Positions 60,091 to 64,000 of a stretch of 64,000 bases of DNA are shown here, piece by piece (within the stretch, counting starts at the first letter, position 1; each line of letters opens with the position of its first letter). The stretch is from Opitutaceae bacterium (lineage in GTDB: Bacteria > Verrucomicrobiota > Verrucomicrobiia > Opitutales > Opitutaceae), in the NCBI GenBank assembly GCA_023269565.1, contig JAHFTD010000004.1, positions 1-64,000 of the forward strand. The letters run 5' to 3'. The translations under genes and the position numbers were made by a program. The notes below the pieces were generated by a model. It was given only the letters and a program-made list of their open reading frames with translations, was not told the DNA's origin and did not search any database.

Positions 60091-60555
60091 CTACTGGTTG
60101 GGCTCTTTTTGGCGCATGAGAGATATCAAATCGGCATACGAAATCGCCTGTTCATGATCTTCGTCCACTTCTTCCCGCAGATAAACAGCCTCACCCGATC
60201 TTGGATTCTTCTCGTAGTCCGCAAAAAAGACCAATGCATACTTCGGCGCGACGACGTGAGAAAACAGCGGATTGTCTGAACGGTCCCACGTGACAACACG
60301 GCCGCCAACTTCTGGGGTTCGGCCTCGAGAACGAAGAACACAAACCAAAATCAAAGTCTCCCTTTTCTTCGTCCATTCCACTCGCGCCAAGACTACCAAT
60401 TTGGATGCCTGCCAATGGTGCTGCAGATCCTGGATGAAAGCCGCTTGGTCGACATTCTTGGGCAAACAGTAGAAGAGCCGTTCGCCAACATCGGCTGCTC
60501 TGACTACTGCGAAGAGCAGAAAGAAGACTGACAGACACCGCGTCGTTTTGCTCAT
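60091..60555 (-). CDS. hypothetical exported protein; candidate integron cassette gene
   Basis: signal peptide MSKTTRCLSVFFLLFAVVRA; start codon 3 nt from attC R' box; stop lies at the IS110 junction. Confidence 0.6.
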   Translation of the reverse strand: MSKTTRCLSVFFLLFAVVRAADVGERLFYCLPKNVDQAAFIQDLQHHWQASKLVVLARVEWTKKRETLILVCVLRSRGRTPEVGGRVVTWDRSDNPLFSHVVAPKYALVFFADYEKNPRSGEAVYLREEVDEDHEQAISYADLISLMRQKEPNQ

Positions 60556-60558
60556 TTT

Positions 60559-60619
60559 GGCTAACGTTCAAGATGAGCCACGGCCGCTTGGGGCCGTTGG
60601 CTCTGGCGTCTGGTTCGGC
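60559..60619 (-). other. attC-like integron recombination site (61 nt)
   Basis: minus strand: GCCGAAC-CAGACGCCA-GAGCCAACGGCC-CCAAGC-GGCCGTGGCTC-ATCTTGAAC-GTTAGCC; imperfect hairpin with one extrahelical base, AAC/GTT end boxes. Confidence 0.6.
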
Positions 60620-60629
60620 TGTTTTGATT

Positions 60630-60995
60630 TCACCATGGACCACCCCAATTGACCTTCAAAAGACACTTCATCGGATCGCCCACGAATCTCCAAGATTTCT
60701 TCATCCCTTGAATCTCGAAGGTCATTCCATTCGGATGATGGTAGTCTCCTTTCTTTGAGGTATCGACGATCCACGCTACTCCTCCTTCCGGCATAGGATC
60801 CGGGATGAACTCACTTTCTGTGGGGCTGATAGTCGCGACTCGATAGCCGTAGCCATTACCGTAAAACGGCTCACCAATCTGTCGATTGGTCTGAGTGATG
60901 AAATCCTTGTGCTGAGTCTCGACCGAGGCGCAGCCCGATGAAATCGCGAGCCAAACTGCAAAGAAAAACGTTAGAGGTATTGCGCGAATATTCAT
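60630..60995 (-). CDS. hypothetical lipoprotein; candidate integron cassette gene
   Basis: lipobox AISSGC; stop 10 nt from the attC R'' box. Confidence 0.6.
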   Translation of the reverse strand: MNIRAIPLTFFFAVWLAISSGCASVETQHKDFITQTNRQIGEPFYGNGYGYRVATISPTESEFIPDPMPEGGVAWIVDTSKKGDYHHPNGMTFEIQGMKKSWRFVGDPMKCLLKVNWGGPW

Positions 60996-61218
60996 CTTTT
61001 TGCCGAACAGTGTTATTCGGCCAAACCGAAGTCCGGGATTCTGGAGCGGATCATGGCGGGATAATCCCTCCAGGCCTTTTGCGAGGCAAGGTTGGAGATT
61101 TACGGATTTGGGTCTGCACCGTCTGCCAATTCCGTAGCCGGGGGAACCCCCGTTGGTTGCTTCCGTCGCGAAAGCAAGCCCTGGCCCCGGCGGGCAGAAT
61201 TCTCTGGCTCCATCAGCC

Positions 61219-62043
61219 TCATGCGGCCGCCGGCCGCCGCGAGGCGCGGAAAATCAGCGCCGCGCCGGCGGCGACGAGGAAGATCGAATAGAAAGTCCCG
61301 CGGCTGAGGCCGAGAATGAGCCCGGCGTCGGGTTCGCGGAACATTTCCCCGAAAACCCGCACCACCGCGTAGGCAATGAGGAACTCGCCCGCGAGCCGGC
61401 CGGGCCGTGCGGGGGCGACGTCGGTTTTCCAAAAGCGCCACTGTGTGTAGGCGAAGAGCAGCAGGCCCTCGAGCCCGGCCTGGTAGAGTTGCGAAGGATG
61501 GCGCGGCACGATGAGCCGGACCGGATGATTCGGGTCGCTGAGCGGAAAAACCACCGCCCACGGCACGTCGGTCGTCTTGCCCCAGAGTTCGCCGTTGATG
61601 AAATTGGCGATGCGGCCGAAGAACAGTCCGACCGGCGCAGTCGTCACCACCAGATCGGCGAGGTGGAAGAAATTGACGGACGACTTCCGCGCGTAGAGCC
61701 AGAGCGCGATGACCACGCCCACCATGCCGCCGTGGCTGGACATGCCGCCTTCCCACACGCGCAGCAGCACGAGCGGGTCGTGCCGGAAGATTTCCGGCTG
61801 GTAGAGGACGAAATATCCGAACCGTCCGCCAAGGATCACGCCGGCGACGAGCGCGAGCATGAGGTCCATGATGGCGTTGTTGTCGAGCGGCGAGCGGCCC
61901 ACGCGGCGGTAGCGCCGCAGCAGCCAGCCCGCGGCAACGAAGCCGAGGAGATAGGCGAGCCCGTAGTAGCGGATGCCGAAGTTCTCCCCAAAACGGATTA
62001 GGAACGGGCTGAGGTCGTGGACCCAGTAAGCGAGGGGCAGCAT
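61219..62043 (-). CDS. lgt: prolipoprotein diacylglyceryl transferase
   Basis: IRYYGLAYLLGF; VWEGGMSSHGGMVGV; FFGRIANFINGELWGKTTDVPWAVVFP; RHPSQLYQAGLEG. Confidence 0.96.
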   Translation of the reverse strand: MLPLAYWVHDLSPFLIRFGENFGIRYYGLAYLLGFVAAGWLLRRYRRVGRSPLDNNAIMDLMLALVAGVILGGRFGYFVLYQPEIFRHDPLVLLRVWEGGMSSHGGMVGVVIALWLYARKSSVNFFHLADLVVTTAPVGLFFGRIANFINGELWGKTTDVPWAVVFPLSDPNHPVRLIVPRHPSQLYQAGLEGLLLFAYTQWRFWKTDVAPARPGRLAGEFLIAYAVVRVFGEMFREPDAGLILGLSRGTFYSIFLVAAGAALIFRASRRPAAA

Positions 62044-62046
62044 GGG

Positions 62047-63126
62047 TCAGGCCGGCGTTGAAGGCGGCGTGGAAGCGGAGTGGGACTCGCCGTCCTTGCG
62101 CTGGCGGGTGAGCCGCTGGGTCTTGCTGCGGGCGAGTTCGCGCATGTCGACGGCGATGTCGTCCTTCTCGAAGATTTCGCGGCCGAGGATCTGCTCCATC
62201 ACGTCCTCCATGGAGACGACGCCGACCGTCGCGCCGAATTCATCAACCACGACGGCGATCTGCTGGTGGGTTTTCAGGAATTGCTGGAGCGCCTGCGCCA
62301 CCGTGACCGTCTCCGGGATGAACTGCACCTCCTGCATCAGTTTCTCCACGAACTCGGCGTCCTGGTCGTTGGCCTTGGCTTTGAACAGGTCGCGCCGGCG
62401 CACGAGGCCAACGATGTCGTCGAGATTACGCCCGAAGACGGGGATGCGGGCGAAGGGGATGTTGGAGTGCTCGCGGAAAACCTCGCCGACGGTGGCGTGG
62501 CGGGCCAGCGCCGTGACCACGATGCGCGGGGTCATGATTTCCTCGACGCGGATGTTATCGAGCGCAAGCGCGTTGGTGATGATGCTGGACTCGCTGCGCG
62601 AGAGCGTGCCCTCCTGCGCGCCCTTCTCGGCGAGGAGCGTGATCTCGCGGTCGGCGGCGTGGTAAAGCGCCTTCTTGCGGATGACGATGCGGACAACCTG
62701 CCGGCACAGCCAGATGATGGGGTAGAGGACGCGCTGAGCCCACAGCAACGGGTAGACCACGTGCGGCTGCAACTGGCTGCGATAGACCACACCGAGGTTT
62801 TTGGGAATCACTTCGGAGAAAATCAGGATGAACAGCGTCAACCCGCCCGAGATGACGCCGATGGCGGCGTGCCCGAACAGTTCCGCCGCCAGCACGCCGA
62901 TGACCATCGAGCCCAACGTGTGCGCCATGGTGTTGAGCGTGAGGATGGTCGAGATGGTGCCGTCCATGTTGTGCTTGAACTGCTCGAAGAGCAGGCCGCG
63001 GCGGGGATGCGAGCGCTTGAGCGCCTCGATCTCGGACGTGGTCGTGCTGAGCATGATCGCCTCCAGCAGCGAGCAGAGGAAGGACGTCGTGAGGGTGAAC
63101 AGCACCGCGAAGACGAACCAAGTCAT
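62047..63126 (-). CDS. CNNM/CBS-domain transporter (hemolysin C/CorC-like family)
   Basis: DUF21-type TM domain then paired CBS domains (VEEIMTPRIVVTALARHATVGEVF; VVDEFGATVGVVSMEDVMEQILG). Confidence 0.9.
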   Translation of the reverse strand: MTWFVFAVLFTLTTSFLCSLLEAIMLSTTTSEIEALKRSHPRRGLLFEQFKHNMDGTISTILTLNTMAHTLGSMVIGVLAAELFGHAAIGVISGGLTLFILIFSEVIPKNLGVVYRSQLQPHVVYPLLWAQRVLYPIIWLCRQVVRIVIRKKALYHAADREITLLAEKGAQEGTLSRSESSIITNALALDNIRVEEIMTPRIVVTALARHATVGEVFREHSNIPFARIPVFGRNLDDIVGLVRRRDLFKAKANDQDAEFVEKLMQEVQFIPETVTVAQALQQFLKTHQQIAVVVDEFGATVGVVSMEDVMEQILGREIFEKDDIAVDMRELARSKTQRLTRQRKDGESHSASTPPSTPA

Positions 63127-63251
63127 GCCCCATTCAGGCCCGAAGCGGCGGGGGAACACAATTTCTTTTAGCGTGCAGCGGATGGGGCACTTACACCCGG
63201 CCCGGCCAAAGTTTCCTTGCCGGCGCCGCGCGGCCTCCGCTTAGTGGACGC

Positions 63252-64000
63252 ATGAGCGCCCTCCAGATGACTCCCCTCAATGCGTTTCACCGCCGGCACG
63301 GCGGGCGCATGGTCGACTTCGCCGGCTGGGACATGCCGGTGCAATACCAGAGCATCCTCGAGGAGCACAAGGGCGTGCGCAATGCGGCGGGTCTCTTCGA
63401 TGTCAGCCACATGGGCGAGGCCGAGGTCAAGGGCTCCGAGGCGCTCAAGTTCCTCCAGCACCTCGTCACCAACGACTGCAGCAAGCTCTTCCCCGGCCGC
63501 GTCCTCTACACCGTGATGTGCTACCCGCACGGCGGTGTGGTGGATGACCTGCTCGTCTACATGCGCGGCCCCGGCGACTACTTCCTCTGCCTCAACGCCG
63601 GCAACATCGCCAAGGACATCGCGTGGATGCAGGAGCAGGCGCGGGGCTTCGATTGCACCGTCGTCAACCGTTCCGCCGATTACGGCCAGCTCGCCATTCA
63701 GGGACCGCGCGCGACGGCGCTCGTGCAGACGCTGACCCAGACGAACCTCGCCGAGCTGAAATACTACCACTTCACCGAGGGCGAGGTCGCCGGGGTGCCG
63801 TGCCTCATCAGTCGCACTGGCTACACGGGCGAAGATGGCGTCGAACTCTATTGCGCCGCGGGCGACACCGAGCGGCTGGCGGAGACGGTCGTGGCCGCCG
63901 GCGCGCCGTTCGGACTGCAGCTCGCCGCACTGGGCGCACGCGACAGCCTGCGGCTGGAGGCGGGCTTTCCGCTCTACGGCCACGAGATCACCGAGCTCAT
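63252..64000 (+). CDS. gcvT: aminomethyltransferase (glycine cleavage T protein), truncated by window edge
   Basis: MTPLNAFHRRHGGRMVDFAGWDMPVQYQSILEEHKGVRNAAGLFDVSHMGE; open to base 64000. Confidence 0.95.
   Translation, partial: MSALQMTPLNAFHRRHGGRMVDFAGWDMPVQYQSILEEHKGVRNAAGLFDVSHMGEAEVKGSEALKFLQHLVTNDCSKLFPGRVLYTVMCYPHGGVVDDLLVYMRGPGDYFLCLNAGNIAKDIAWMQEQARGFDCTVVNRSADYGQLAIQGPRATALVQTLTQTNLAELKYYHFTEGEVAGVPCLISRTGYTGEDGVELYCAAGDTERLAETVVAAGAPFGLQLAALGARDSLRLEAGFPLYGHEITEL

Overview
This 64 kb, GC-rich window is a bacterial chromosome segment. Gene content suggests Verrucomicrobiota, probably Opitutaceae-like; that placement is inference. Most of it is dense housekeeping sequence: coaD, pgsA-pgpA, aroQ, Nif3-like, L36/L31B, serB-like, gdhA, uvrB, acyP, ABC exporter, menA, dtd, fabV, exosortase/EpsI, dapF, sppA, sufT, PDH E1a/E1b/E2, a PilM/secretin locus resembling Akkermansia Amuc_1098-1102, rpsA, a sigma-70 factor, glmS, glgC, lgt, a CBS/CNNM protein, and gcvT (cut by the window edge). 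No rRNA, tRNA or CRISPR was recognised. The most interesting accessory region is 58.5-61.0 kb. It holds an intact IS110-family transposase with a structured leader (bridge-RNA candidate), a second, unlisted IS110 N-terminal relic, twin 23-bp palindromes, and two small exported-protein genes separated by a 61-nt attC-like integron recombination site. The IS110 right end appears to sit inside a second attC, suggesting a cassette array or CALIN hit by an attC-targeting IS110. Other points of note are a DapF homologue with both catalytic Cys replaced by Ser, a truncated IS110 against gdhA, a 72-bp inverted-repeat element at 8.3 kb, a probable polymorphic-toxin C-terminus/immunity pair at the left edge, and a 30-aa membrane microprotein in the exosortase operon. 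Everything was read by eye and no searches were run.
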